Origin: an uncultured Bacteroidales bacterium
Lineage (GTDB): Bacteria > Bacteroidota > Bacteroidia > Bacteroidales > Muribaculaceae
Length of the DNA stretch: 64,000 nt
Assembly: GCA_900542185.1 (NCBI GenBank)
Contig: UQMZ01000002.1
Coordinates: forward strand, 75,094 to 139,093
Reading direction: 5' to 3'
This document shows, one piece after another, positions 1 to 8,060 of the stretch. How positions within the stretch are numbered: the stretch's first letter is position 1; each line of letters opens with the position of its first letter. The position numbers were made by a program, and so were the translations under genes. The notes under the pieces were generated by a model, which was not told the origin of the DNA, ran no database searches, and saw only the letters and a list, made by a program, of their open reading frames with translations.

Positions 1-421
1 GCTCGGGCGTTACGCGCGGCGGAGCGGCACCACGGTATTGTTCAGCCACGGTAGAGAGGATTTCGCCCGGCATGGTGTAGGCATAAAGTGTTTCGGCGGA
101 ATCAAAGCCCTGCCACACCACGCTGCGCGTGTCGTTGTTGAGCGCGGCCACGCGGCACTGTCCCAACGGCGGCGTCACGAAGCCACCCTGCCACGGTGTC
201 TCGAACCGCCAGTAGTCGCCGCCGGTCTCGGGATAGAACAGCGACGTCATCCCCTCGGGCATCGTGAAATCGTGATAACTCAGCCGGCTCCAGTCAAACT
301 CCACCCTGACCTTACCCTCGCAGGGCTTAAGGTCGTCGAGGATGCCGCACCCGCCCGCGAGCACGCCCACGACTCCCATAACTATTATATGGAATATATG
401 GCTAAGTCTGTTCAGATACAT
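1..421 (-). CDS. DUF5119-like surface lipoprotein, 3' end cut by the window edge
   Basis: Read on the minus strand from an ATG at 421, preceded by an AGGAA stretch. The first 140 residues start with a hydrophobic signal and a lipobox ending LAGGC (Cys25), so it is an SPII lipoprotein. The mature part (VEFDWSRL, then LFYPETGGDYWRFE, then VAALNNDT) matches the layout of DUF5119 proteins, which Bacteroidales encode near fimbrillin and DUF3575 genes; family assignment is from memory of the pattern. Function is unknown; a surface or pilus-accessory role is inferred from the family. The stop codon lies beyond position 1. It is divergent from the etf operon. Confidence 0.7.
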   Translation of the reverse strand, partial: MYLNRLSHIFHIIVMGVVGVLAGGCGILDDLKPCEGKVRVEFDWSRLSYHDFTMPEGMTSLFYPETGGDYWRFETPWQGGFVTPPLGQCRVAALNNDTRSVVWQGFDSAETLYAYTMPGEILSTVAEQYRGAAPPRVTPE

Positions 422-879
422 TGTGGTTCCTTTCCGTTTTCCCGTTCGTTCCCCTCCCCCTTTTCATCTTAGAACAACCGAACTCCGCTTACAGTTTGAC
501 CCAATTTCAGCTTACCTGCCAAGTGCCCCGCGACCACCTATTTTGCACGAAAATTCCGAAAGTGAGAATTTTTTTGTAACTTTGCGAGGAAATCCGTTTT
601 CGCTGCACATACATCATGACGATATACGCCAAGGCGAAAACCTGATTATACTCTGTAAGACCCAATATAGAAAAAACAAATTCAAGAAGTTGTTTATACT
701 AATTTTTATGGTAAGATTTATTAAGATTTTGGAGCAGGTTTGTTCGATTGAAGAGGGAGCAACCAATAGGTTGGTCCCGATGAAAGCGGACAAAGATGCC
801 CAAAATATTAATAAAGATTGCCATAAAGTAAACAACTTCAAGATTTTATTATACGCAAATTAGTATAAACAACTTCAAT
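422..879. other. 458-bp divergent intergenic region with long structured leader of the etf operon
   Basis: No convincing gene. On the plus strand it holds a -7 box (577-584), an 8-bp inverted repeat (596-603 with 634-641), a stable hairpin with one mismatch (755-778, loop AATA) and a 13-bp direct repeat (829-841 and 866-878), the second copy ending next to the etfB start codon. If transcription starts near 590, the etfB mRNA carries a leader of about 290 nt. Confidence 0.55.
577..584 (+). promoter_or_regulatory. Bacteroidetes -7 box TAACTTTG, probable etf operon promoter
   Basis: TAACTTTG fits TAnnTTTG exactly. No good TTTG occurs 19-21 bp upstream, so the -33 element is weak. It is the only good plus-strand match I found before etfB. 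Confidence 0.45.
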
Positions 880-1749
880 ATGAGCCTTAACATAATAGTA
901 ATGGCGAAGCAGGTTCCTGACACGAGGAACGTAGGCAAAGACGCCATGAAGGAGGACGGGACCATCAATCGCGCGGCGCTGCCGGCGATTTTCAATCCCG
1001 AAGATTTGAATGCCCTGGAGCAGGCCCTGCGCCTGAAGGACAAGTATCCCGGCACCAAGGTCACCATCCTGACCATGGGACCGGCACGCGCCGCCGAAAT
1101 CATCCGCGAAGGAATGTACCGTGGCGCCGACAACGGCATAGTATTGTCCGACCGCGCTTTCGCCGGTGCCGACACGCTGGCCACAAGCTACGCCCTGGCT
1201 ACGGCCGTGAAGAAGATAGGCGACTTCGACCTGATACTCGGTGGCCGTCAGGCCATTGACGGCGACACCGCCCAGGTTGGCCCCCAGGTGGCCGAGAAAC
1301 TGGCTCTGCCGCAGGTAACATACGCCGAGGAGATCATCGACGCCGAGAACGGCCACGCCACCGTGCTCCGCCGCATCGAAAGCGGTGTGGAGACCGTCAA
1401 GGTGCCCATGCCCGCCGTGATCACCGTCAACGGTTCGGCCGCTCCCTGCCGCCCCCGCAACGCACGCAACGTGCAGAAGTATAAGTATGCCGCCGTGCCC
1501 TCCGAGGCTGCCAACGACGAGCGCCGTCAGAAGCTGATGGCCGAGCGCGAATGGCTCAACATCGGCGAATGGAACGCCGCTTCCGTCGACGCCGACCTGA
1601 ACCAGTGCGGTCTCGCAGGTTCTCCCACAAAAGTAAAGCACATTGAGAATGTAGTATTCACTGCCAAGGATGCCCGCCGTGTCGAGAACACCGACGCGGA
1701 TATCGAGGTCCTGATGCAGGAACTTATCGCTAATCATACCATCGGATAA
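880..1749 (+). CDS. etfB: Electron transfer flavoprotein, beta subunit
   Basis: 289 residues, normal for EtfB/FixA. It has the family start (IVMAKQVPDT, residues 6-15) and NPEDLNALEQAL at 39-50. At 123-135 it reads RQAIDGDTAQVGP; the DGDTAQVGP form is typical of EtfB subunits that bind a second FAD in electron-bifurcating ETFs, whereas AMP-binding (mitochondrial-type) EtfB has a DDD-type loop there. It pairs with EtfA, starting 4 nt downstream, to carry electrons for the acyl-CoA dehydrogenase encoded third. The first gene of a three-gene operon. Bifurcation is inferred from sequence only. Confidence 0.95.
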   Translation: MSLNIIVMAKQVPDTRNVGKDAMKEDGTINRAALPAIFNPEDLNALEQALRLKDKYPGTKVTILTMGPARAAEIIREGMYRGADNGIVLSDRAFAGADTLATSYALATAVKKIGDFDLILGGRQAIDGDTAQVGPQVAEKLALPQVTYAEEIIDAENGHATVLRRIESGVETVKVPMPAVITVNGSAAPCRPRNARNVQKYKYAAVPSEAANDERRQKLMAEREWLNIGEWNAASVDADLNQCGLAGSPTKVKHIENVVFTAKDARRVENTDADIEVLMQELIANHTIG

Positions 1750-1753
1750 TATT

Positions 1754-2785
1754 ATGGCATCAGACAAGAACAACCTCATAGTATATTGCGAGTATGAGGA
1801 CGGTAAAGTGGCCGACGTGAGCCTTGAGCTGCTCACCAAGGGCCGCGCGTTGGCCGACAAGCTGGGCATCAAGCTCGAGGCTGTAGTGGCCGGCGACAAT
1901 CTGAAAGATATCGAGAATCAGCTGTTCCCCTACGGAGTGGACACTGTATATAAGGTGGAGGACAAGCGTCTGTATCCCTACACTTCGCTGCCCCACGCCT
2001 CCATACTGATCAACCTGTTCAAGGAGAAGGAGCCGCGCATCGCCTTCATGGGCGCCACGTCCATAGGCCGCGACCTTGGTCCCCGCGTATCGAGCGCGCT
2101 GCATTCGGGTCTTACCGCCGACTGCACCCAGCTGGAGATCGGCGACCACACCGACGCCCGCACCGGCACGGAGTATAAGGACCTGCTGTTGCAGATCCGT
2201 CCTGCATTCGGCGGCAACATCGTGGCCACCATCGTCAATCCCGACCACCGTCCCCAGATGGCCACCGTACGCGAGGGCGTGATGAAGAAGGAGATCAAGG
2301 ATCCGGCATACAAGGGCGAGGTTGTTGACCTGAACGTGGCCGACTATACCGCTCCCGAGGACTTCGTCGTAGAGGTTATAGACCGCCAGGTGCAGAAGTC
2401 CAAGAGCAACCTGAAGAACGCTCCCATCGTCGTTGCCGGCGGTTACGGCGTAGGCACCAAGGAGAACTTCGAACTGCTGCGCGAGCTGGCCGACGTGCTC
2501 GGCGGCGAAGTGGGCGCAAGCCGCGCCGCTGTCGACGCCGGCTGGATAGACCATGACGCTCAGATCGGCCAGACCGGTCTGACGGTACGTCCCAAGCTCT
2601 ACATAGCATGCGGCATCTCCGGCCAGATCCAGCACATAGCCGGTATGCAGGAGAGCTCCATCATCATCTCGGTCAACAACGACCCCGACGCCCCCATCAA
2701 CACCATCGCCGACTATGTGATCACAGGCGACATCGAGGACGTCGTTCCCAAACTCATCAAGTACTACAAAAAGAACACCAAGTAA
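1754..2785 (+). CDS. etfA: Electron transfer flavoprotein, alpha subunit
   Basis: 343 residues. The C-terminal FAD-binding domain is complete: VVAGGYGVG, then SRAAVDAGW, then the EtfA signature RPKLYIACGISGQIQH and ISVNNDPDAPI near the end. The N-terminal half is the usual ETF nucleotide-binding-like fold. It forms a heterodimer with EtfB and holds the electron-transferring FAD. The start ATG is 4 nt after the etfB stop and its stop is 3 nt before the dehydrogenase start, so the three products are probably translated in fixed ratio. Confidence 0.95.
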   Translation: MASDKNNLIVYCEYEDGKVADVSLELLTKGRALADKLGIKLEAVVAGDNLKDIENQLFPYGVDTVYKVEDKRLYPYTSLPHASILINLFKEKEPRIAFMGATSIGRDLGPRVSSALHSGLTADCTQLEIGDHTDARTGTEYKDLLLQIRPAFGGNIVATIVNPDHRPQMATVREGVMKKEIKDPAYKGEVVDLNVADYTAPEDFVVEVIDRQVQKSKSNLKNAPIVVAGGYGVGTKENFELLRELADVLGGEVGASRAAVDAGWIDHDAQIGQTGLTVRPKLYIACGISGQIQHIAGMQESSIIISVNNDPDAPINTIADYVITGDIEDVVPKLIKYYKKNTK

Positions 2786-2788
2786 GCA

Positions 2789-4492
2789 ATGGCTAATTTC
2801 TATACAGACAATCCGGAACTGAAGCACTATCTTACCCATCCGATGATGGAGAAGATCGTGGAGCTGAAAGAGCGCGGCTATGCCGATGCCGGCAAGTATG
2901 ACTACGCGCCCCTTGACTATGCCGACGCACTCGACAGCTACGACAAGGTACTGGAGATAGTAGGCGAAATCTGCGCCGAGACCATTTCACAGAACGCCGA
3001 GGGCGTGGACCACGAGGGCCCGCGTGTGGAGAACGGTCGTGTCATCTATGCCTCGGGCACACAGGCCAACCTGGACGCCTGCCGCAAGGCCGGCCTGATG
3101 GGCATGGCGATGCCCCGCCGTCTGGGCGGTCTCAACTTCCCCATCACTCCCTACATCATGGCCGCCGACATCGTGAGCCGCGCGGATGCGGGCTTCGAGA
3201 ACCTGTGGGGACTGCAGGACTGCGCCGAGACAATCTATGAGTTTGCCGACGAGGAGCAGAAGCAGAAATACATTCCCCGCGTATGCGCCGGCGAGACCAT
3301 GTCGATGGACCTGACCGAGCCTGACGCCGGTTCCGACCTGCAGAGCGTAATGCTCAAGGCCACCGAGAAGGAGGACGGCACATGGGTGCTGAACGGCGTG
3401 AAGCGTTTCATCACCAACGGCGACAGCGACATCCATCTGGTGCTGGCTCGTTCCGAGGAAGGCTCGCACGACGGCCGCGGCCTCTCGATGTTCATCTACG
3501 ACAAGCGTAACGGCGGCGTCACCGTACGCCGCATAGAGAACAAGATGGGTATCAAGGGCAGCCCCACATGCGAGCTGGTGTTCCGCAACGCACCCGCCGA
3601 GCTGGTGGGCAGCCGCCGCATGGGTCTGATCAAGTACGTGATGGCGCTGATGAACGGCGCACGCCTGGGCATCGCAGCACAGAGCGTGGGCCTCAGCGAG
3701 ATCTCCTACCGCGAAGCTCTGCAGTATGCCAAGGAGCGCAAGCAGTTCGGCAAAGCCATCATCGAGTTCCCCGCCGTGTGCGAGATACTGAGCAACATGA
3801 AGGCCAAGCTCGACGCATCGCGCGCCCTGCTCTACGCCTGCTCGCGTTTCGTGGACATCTACAAGGCTTACGACGACATCGCCAAGGAGCGCAAGCTCAC
3901 CGTGGACGAGAAGAAGGAAGCCAAGGCATTCAGCCGTCTGGCCGACGCCTTCACTCCGCTGGCCAAGGGCATGAGCTCCGAGTTCTGCAACCAGAACGCC
4001 TACGACTGCATCCAGATCCACGGCGGTTCCGGTTTCATGAAGGACTATGCCTGCGAGCGCGTTTACCGCGACGCCCGCATCACCAGCATATACGAGGGAA
4101 CGACCCAGCTGCAGGTAGTGGCAGCCATCCGCCACGTCACCACCGGCACATACCTGAACTGGATCAACTCCGAGCTTGAGAAGGAATGCAAGCCCGAGGA
4201 CCAGGACATAAAGGCCACGCTGCAGTTCATGTGCCAGCAGCTTGCCGCCGCAGTCGAGACCGTGACCGGTCAGGACAGCACCGAGTACGTTGACTTCCAC
4301 GCACGCCGCCTCGTCGAGATGGCCGGCTACACCGTGATGGGTCTGCTGCTGCTGGACGACACCACGCGCAACGACGCCTTCCGCCGCTCGCTCCGCGTGT
4401 TCGTCAAGTACGGACAGGCCGAGGTGGCAAAGCACGCCGACTTCATCAACAACTTCCGCCCCGACCAGCTGGCCGACTACCTGCAGAAGTAA
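2789..4492 (+). CDS. Acyl-CoA dehydrogenase with C-terminal extension
   Basis: 567 residues, about 180 longer than a short-chain acyl-CoA dehydrogenase, the excess being a C-terminal extension after about residue 445. It shows the family motifs: DLTEPDAGSDLQ, WVLNGVKRFITNG, the flavin-binding IHGGSGFMKDY and IYEGTTQLQ, whose Glu (about residue 436) is the usual catalytic base position. It oxidises an acyl-CoA (or, if the ETF bifurcates, may reduce an enoyl-CoA) and exchanges electrons with EtfAB. Substrate chain length cannot be read from the sequence. Last gene of the operon, followed by a terminator. Confidence 0.92.
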   Translation: MANFYTDNPELKHYLTHPMMEKIVELKERGYADAGKYDYAPLDYADALDSYDKVLEIVGEICAETISQNAEGVDHEGPRVENGRVIYASGTQANLDACRKAGLMGMAMPRRLGGLNFPITPYIMAADIVSRADAGFENLWGLQDCAETIYEFADEEQKQKYIPRVCAGETMSMDLTEPDAGSDLQSVMLKATEKEDGTWVLNGVKRFITNGDSDIHLVLARSEEGSHDGRGLSMFIYDKRNGGVTVRRIENKMGIKGSPTCELVFRNAPAELVGSRRMGLIKYVMALMNGARLGIAAQSVGLSEISYREALQYAKERKQFGKAIIEFPAVCEILSNMKAKLDASRALLYACSRFVDIYKAYDDIAKERKLTVDEKKEAKAFSRLADAFTPLAKGMSSEFCNQNAYDCIQIHGGSGFMKDYACERVYRDARITSIYEGTTQLQVVAAIRHVTTGTYLNWINSELEKECKPEDQDIKATLQFMCQQLAAAVETVTGQDSTEYVDFHARRLVEMAGYTVMGLLLLDDTTRNDAFRRSLRVFVKYGQAEVAKHADFINNFRPDQLADYLQK

Positions 4493-4573
4493 GGGCTACG
4501 GTGCAAGACGTGAACGTCTTGGCCTGAACCAACCCACACAGGCAAACGAGACAAAGGTAAGCCTGATAAAGAC

Positions 4574-4618
4574 AAATAAGGCTCCGCGCTGCAATCGGCG
4601 CGGGGTCTTATTTGTTTT
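4574..4618 (+). terminator. Rho-independent terminator after the etf operon
   Basis: A long stem pairs AAATAAG-GCTCCGCGC with GCGCGGGGT-CTTATTT around a short loop, followed by a T-rich run (TTTGTTTT). It lies about 80 nt after the dehydrogenase stop. Confidence 0.85.
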
Positions 4619-4634
4619 ATTATGAAATAATCAC

Positions 4635-4659
4635 TACTTTTGTGGTTACATTACTTTTG
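4635..4659 (+). promoter_or_regulatory. Two tandem TACTTTTG -7 boxes upstream of the 4665 gene
   Basis: The 8-mer TACTTTTG occurs at 4635-4642 and again at 4652-4659, 17 bp apart. Both fit TAnnTTTG. The second ends only 5 nt before the ATG at 4665, so transcription from it would begin at or within the start codon; the first would give a leader of about 16 nt. Confidence 0.55.
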
Positions 4660-4664
4660 CAGTT

Positions 4665-5891
4665 ATGAAGAGGATTGTGATGACAATGGCGGCCGCCGCA
4701 GTGACGCTGGCCGCGATGGGACAAAGCGCCGAGAACCAGGAGCGTGCGCGTCAGGCATATAACAACTATGACTTCGAGCTGGCCGAGGAACTTCTGAAGC
4801 CCTCTCCCGTGCGCAAGGGGAAACGGACCGTGGCCGGCACTCAGACCGAAGAAGGGCGCGAGATGATGCAGCGTGTCGAGAACGCCGCCAACTTCATGCA
4901 GCGCGTCGAGAAGATCGAGATTCTCGACTCTATCTCCGTGCCCCGTCTCGACTTCTTCAAGGCATACAAACTTCCGCCGTCGGCCGGCAGACTGCGTGAC
5001 GGCGCGGCACTCCCCTCATCCGGTCAGGATGCCGAAGGACTGGTGGATTATGTGTTCACCAACGAAGGTGGCGACTACAAGGTCTGGGCCGAACCCGACT
5101 CGCTCGGCACATTAGTGCTGGTGGAGGCTTCGAAATTAGTGGACGGTTCATGGTCTGAACCCTCGATACTCGACGACCTGGCCGACGAGGGTCAAGACGC
5201 GGCATATCCCTTCATGATGGCCGACGGCACCACACTTTATTACGCGCAGAAATCGCCCGAAGGCCTCGGAGGCTACGACATCATGGTGGCCACGCGCGAT
5301 GCCTCCGACGGTTCGTTCCTGCAGCCGCAGAACCTCGGAATGCCGTACAACTCCCCATACGACGACTACTTGCTTGCCATCGACGAAATGAACGGCGTAG
5401 GCTGGTTCGCCACCGACCGTAACCAGCTCGGCGACCTAATCACCATATATCTGTTCAAGGTGAACGACCTGCGAAAGAACTACGATCCCGACGATGAAGA
5501 CCTTGCCGACCGCGCGCTGCTCATAGACTGGCAGTCCACCCAGGATCCCGACGCCGACTATGCCGAACTGCTCGAGACCATCGACGCCATCGACCCGACG
5601 CAGGAAGCCAAGCCTATGCTGTTCCACCTGCCCATGGATGGCGGCGTGGTGTATACCGACTATTCCGACTTCCGCAACAAGGCCGCAGCAAACATGATGC
5701 GCAAATACTTAGTTCAGAAACAGACTCTGGACAAGGACCTCGACACTTTGGACCGGATGCGCCGCGAATACTACGACTCTCCTTCTGATTCACTGGCCGA
5801 TGACATCGCCGCCTACGAAAGCACCGTCGCCAAGCAGCGCCGCGAAGTGCACCGCGCCCTCTCCGACATCTACAAAGCCGAACGGAAGTAA
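4665..5891 (+). CDS. Secreted PD40/TolB-like beta-propeller protein
   Basis: 408 residues with a Sec signal (cleavage near AAMGQSA, about residue 20). A short helical TPR-like segment (about 25-45) precedes a beta-propeller region with PD40/WD40-like blades: DEGQDAAYPFMMADGTTLYYA, SPEGLGGYDIMVATRD, YNSPYDDYLLAIDEM, and GWFATDRN. This pattern occurs in OmpA-associated periplasmic proteins of Bacteroidetes. The last 60 residues are charged and helical, likely a coiled coil. No catalytic motif is seen. Probably periplasmic or cell-wall associated, role unknown. Monocistronic from its terminator-bounded context. Confidence 0.75.
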   Translation: MKRIVMTMAAAAVTLAAMGQSAENQERARQAYNNYDFELAEELLKPSPVRKGKRTVAGTQTEEGREMMQRVENAANFMQRVEKIEILDSISVPRLDFFKAYKLPPSAGRLRDGAALPSSGQDAEGLVDYVFTNEGGDYKVWAEPDSLGTLVLVEASKLVDGSWSEPSILDDLADEGQDAAYPFMMADGTTLYYAQKSPEGLGGYDIMVATRDASDGSFLQPQNLGMPYNSPYDDYLLAIDEMNGVGWFATDRNQLGDLITIYLFKVNDLRKNYDPDDEDLADRALLIDWQSTQDPDADYAELLETIDAIDPTQEAKPMLFHLPMDGGVVYTDYSDFRNKAAANMMRKYLVQKQTLDKDLDTLDRMRREYYDSPSDSLADDIAAYESTVAKQRREVHRALSDIYKAERK

Positions 5892-5900
5892 CTCCATAAG

Positions 5901-5945
5901 GATCTTAAGGACCTTAAAGTCCTTAAAGTCCTTAAAGACCTTACC
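5901..5945. repeat. 9-bp tandem repeat array (about five copies)
   Basis: Five consecutive 9-bp units: GATCTTAAG, GACCTTAAA, GTCCTTAAA, GTCCTTAAA, GACCTTACC. Because AAGGAC and GTCCTT are complementary, the array can also fold into alternative short hairpins. It sits between the propeller gene and cstA. Confidence 0.85.
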
Positions 5946-5969
5946 TCAACCACCCCAACCTACATCGAA

Positions 5970-7436
5970 ATGATTTCTTTCTCAATCGCTCTTCTTATCC
6001 TCATTGCCGGATACTTCACTTACGGAATGTTCGTAAGTAAGGTGTTCGGACAGGACTCATCACGTCCCACACCGGTTCATACCATGGCCGACGGCGTGGA
6101 CTATGTAAAGCTCCCCACCTGGAAGATATTCCTGATCCAGTTCCTGAACATAGCGGGCCTGGGGCCCATATTCGGCGCCATCATGGGCGTTATGTTCGGG
6201 CCGGCCGCTTTCCTCTGGATAGTGTTCGGTACCATCTTCGCCGGCGCGGTGCACGACTACATGTCGGGTATGCTGTCGCTGCGCAACAAGGGGGCGTCGC
6301 TCCCTGAGATAGTGGGTATGCAGCTCGGCACGGGCGTAAAGAACGTGATGCGCGTGTTCGCCCTGCTGCTGATGGTGCTGGTGGGCGCCGTGTTCGTATA
6401 TAACCCCGCCGACCTGCTGGCGATGCTCACACCCGAGAGTCTGGACCGCGTGTTCTGGATTGTGGTGATATTCGCCTACTATATGCTGGCCACTCTCCTC
6501 CCCATCGACAAGCTGATAGGCAAGCTGTATCCGCTGTTCGGATTCGCATTGCTGTTCATGGCCGTAGGTATTATGATTGCATTATATACGCACTGGGGCG
6601 CGATGCCCGAAATATGGGGCGACATGAGCAACCGTAAGGCAGACGCAGCCGCCAGTCCTATCTTCCCCATGATGTTCGTGTCGATAGCGTGCGGAGCCAT
6701 CTCCGGTTTCCACGCCACGCAGTCGCCCATGATGGCGCGCTGCCTGCAGAACGAGAAGCACGCGCGTCCCGTGTTCTACGGCGCCATGGTCACCGAGGGT
6801 ATCGTGGCCCTGATATGGGCTGCGGCGGCAATAGCTTTCACAGGCGGCTACGAGGGACTGCAGGACTATATGGGCAACGGCTCGCCTGCCATATTGGTTA
6901 ACGACATCAGCAAGACGTGGCTTGGCACCTTCGGCGGCATACTCGCCATATTGGGCGTGATAGCCGCTCCCATAACCAGCGGCGACACCGCCCTGCGCTC
7001 CGCCAGGCTCATCGCCGCCGATTTCCTCAACTTCAACCAAAAGACCGTGGCCAAGCGCCTGATGATTTCCATACCCATCTTCGCTCTCTGCTTCGCCGTG
7101 ATGCTGATGCCTTACGAGGTGCTGTGGCGCTACTTCGCATGGTGCAACCAGGTGCTGTCGGTGTTCACCCTCTGGGCCATCACCGTATATCTTGCCGCAA
7201 ACCATAAGCTATACATAGTCACGCTGATTCCGGCCCTGTTCATGACCATGGTAACGGTGACATACATCGTGTTCGCGCCTGAAGGATTCTCGTCGCTGGC
7301 GCAGTCCATGACCGGCAGCCCGATACCATACAGCGTGGCCATCGGCACCGGCGCGGTGGTGTCGGCAGTGTTCCTGCTGCTATTCGCCCGCTACCTGCGC
7401 GGCCTCGACGCCGAGACTCCAATGCTGGCCGAGTGA
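5970..7436 (+). CDS. cstA: CstA-family peptide/carbon-starvation transporter
   Basis: 488 residues, very hydrophobic, about a dozen or more predicted membrane helices. It begins with the CstA domain pattern (YGMFVSKVFG, the loop TPVHTMADGVDYV, then LNIAGLGPIFGAIMG and FGTIFAGAVHDYMSGMLS), followed by GFHATQSPMMARCL and the conserved ITSGDTALRSARLIAADF. CstA proteins are inner-membrane importers of peptides or pyruvate in other bacteria; the substrate here is not readable. Bacteroidales versions are shorter than the roughly 700-residue E. coli protein, as here. The next gene starts 47 nt downstream. Confidence 0.92.
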   Translation: MISFSIALLILIAGYFTYGMFVSKVFGQDSSRPTPVHTMADGVDYVKLPTWKIFLIQFLNIAGLGPIFGAIMGVMFGPAAFLWIVFGTIFAGAVHDYMSGMLSLRNKGASLPEIVGMQLGTGVKNVMRVFALLLMVLVGAVFVYNPADLLAMLTPESLDRVFWIVVIFAYYMLATLLPIDKLIGKLYPLFGFALLFMAVGIMIALYTHWGAMPEIWGDMSNRKADAAASPIFPMMFVSIACGAISGFHATQSPMMARCLQNEKHARPVFYGAMVTEGIVALIWAAAAIAFTGGYEGLQDYMGNGSPAILVNDISKTWLGTFGGILAILGVIAAPITSGDTALRSARLIAADFLNFNQKTVAKRLMISIPIFALCFAVMLMPYEVLWRYFAWCNQVLSVFTLWAITVYLAANHKLYIVTLIPALFMTMVTVTYIVFAPEGFSSLAQSMTGSPIPYSVAIGTGAVVSAVFLLLFARYLRGLDAETPMLAE

Positions 7437-7483
7437 ACCGCAGACACAAACTAAACGTACTATTATAAACACTCTTTAGAATT

Positions 7484-7960
7484 ATGAATATAGGCGATAA
7501 ATTTCCCGACGTATTGGGACTCGATGCCGAGGGCAAAGAAGTAAAGCTGTCCGACTACCCCGGCAAGCGGTTCATCATTTATTTCTATCCGAAGGACAGC
7601 ACTCCGGGGTGCACCCTTGAGGCGAAGTCGTTTCGCGACAACTACCAGACGTTCCTTGACATGGGCTACCAGATAATCGGCGTGAGCAAGGATCCGGCCA
7701 AGAGCCATCAGCGCTTTGCCGAGAAAAACGAACTCCCCTTCCCGCTTGTCAGCGACACGGAGGGCCATCTGTGCGAGTTAGCGGGCGTATGGGCGCTCAA
7801 GGTAATGGCCGGGCGCCGCTATTGGGGCATAGTCCGCACCACGTTCGTGTGCGACAACGACGGCACCGTGACCGACGTCATCGACAAAGTGAAGACCGCC
7901 ACGGCCTCCGAGCAACTTTTTGCACTTCTTGACAACCGATACAATCCCAACCCCGCCTGA
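7484..7960 (+). CDS. bcp: Thioredoxin-dependent thiol peroxidase (Bcp/PrxQ)
   Basis: 158 residues, standard length. The peroxidatic motif is PKDSTPGCTLEA with Cys43. In most Bcp proteins a resolving Cys lies five residues later; here that position is Lys48, so the usual Cys pair is absent. The only other Cys early in the protein is Cys97 in HLCELAG, which could act as an alternative resolver as in PrxQ variants with the second Cys in helix 3. It reduces hydroperoxides in the cytoplasm using thioredoxin. It follows cstA on the same strand and may be co-transcribed. Confidence 0.92.
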   Translation: MNIGDKFPDVLGLDAEGKEVKLSDYPGKRFIIYFYPKDSTPGCTLEAKSFRDNYQTFLDMGYQIIGVSKDPAKSHQRFAEKNELPFPLVSDTEGHLCELAGVWALKVMAGRRYWGIVRTTFVCDNDGTVTDVIDKVKTATASEQLFALLDNRYNPNPA

Positions 7961-7980
7961 ATAGTCTGAGCTATCCTCTT

Positions 7981-8007
7981 AACTTTCTAAACTTTCTAAA
8001 CTTTGTA
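7981..8007. repeat. Three 9-bp tandem repeats before the DUF1846 promoter
   Basis: AACTTTCTA, AACTTTCTA, AACTTTGTA in direct succession, followed by AACTA. They lie 12 bp upstream of the -33 box of the next gene. Confidence 0.8.
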
Positions 8008-8012
8008 AACTA

Positions 8013-8051
8013 ATTCGCATTTGCGAATCCGGGGCAAAATTATTAATTTTG
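8013..8051 (+). promoter_or_regulatory. Promoter of the DUF1846 gene, with hairpin over the -33 box
   Basis: TTTG at 8020-8023, 20-bp spacer, TAATTTTG at 8044-8051: an exact Bacteroidetes promoter. The -33 box sits in the perfect inverted repeat ATTCGC-ATTT-GCGAAT (8013-8028), a possible operator. The start codon follows 9 nt after the -7 box. Confidence 0.8.
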
Positions 8052-8060
8052 TATCCCGTT

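Noticed and set aside
342..863. A 173-codon frame in the 422-879 intergenic region
   Set aside because: It crosses the -7 box and hairpins, has no initiation context and no recognisable protein features.
5901..5945. 9-bp repeats read as a possible CRISPR array
   Set aside because: Units are contiguous, only 9 bp, with no spacers and no cas genes nearby.
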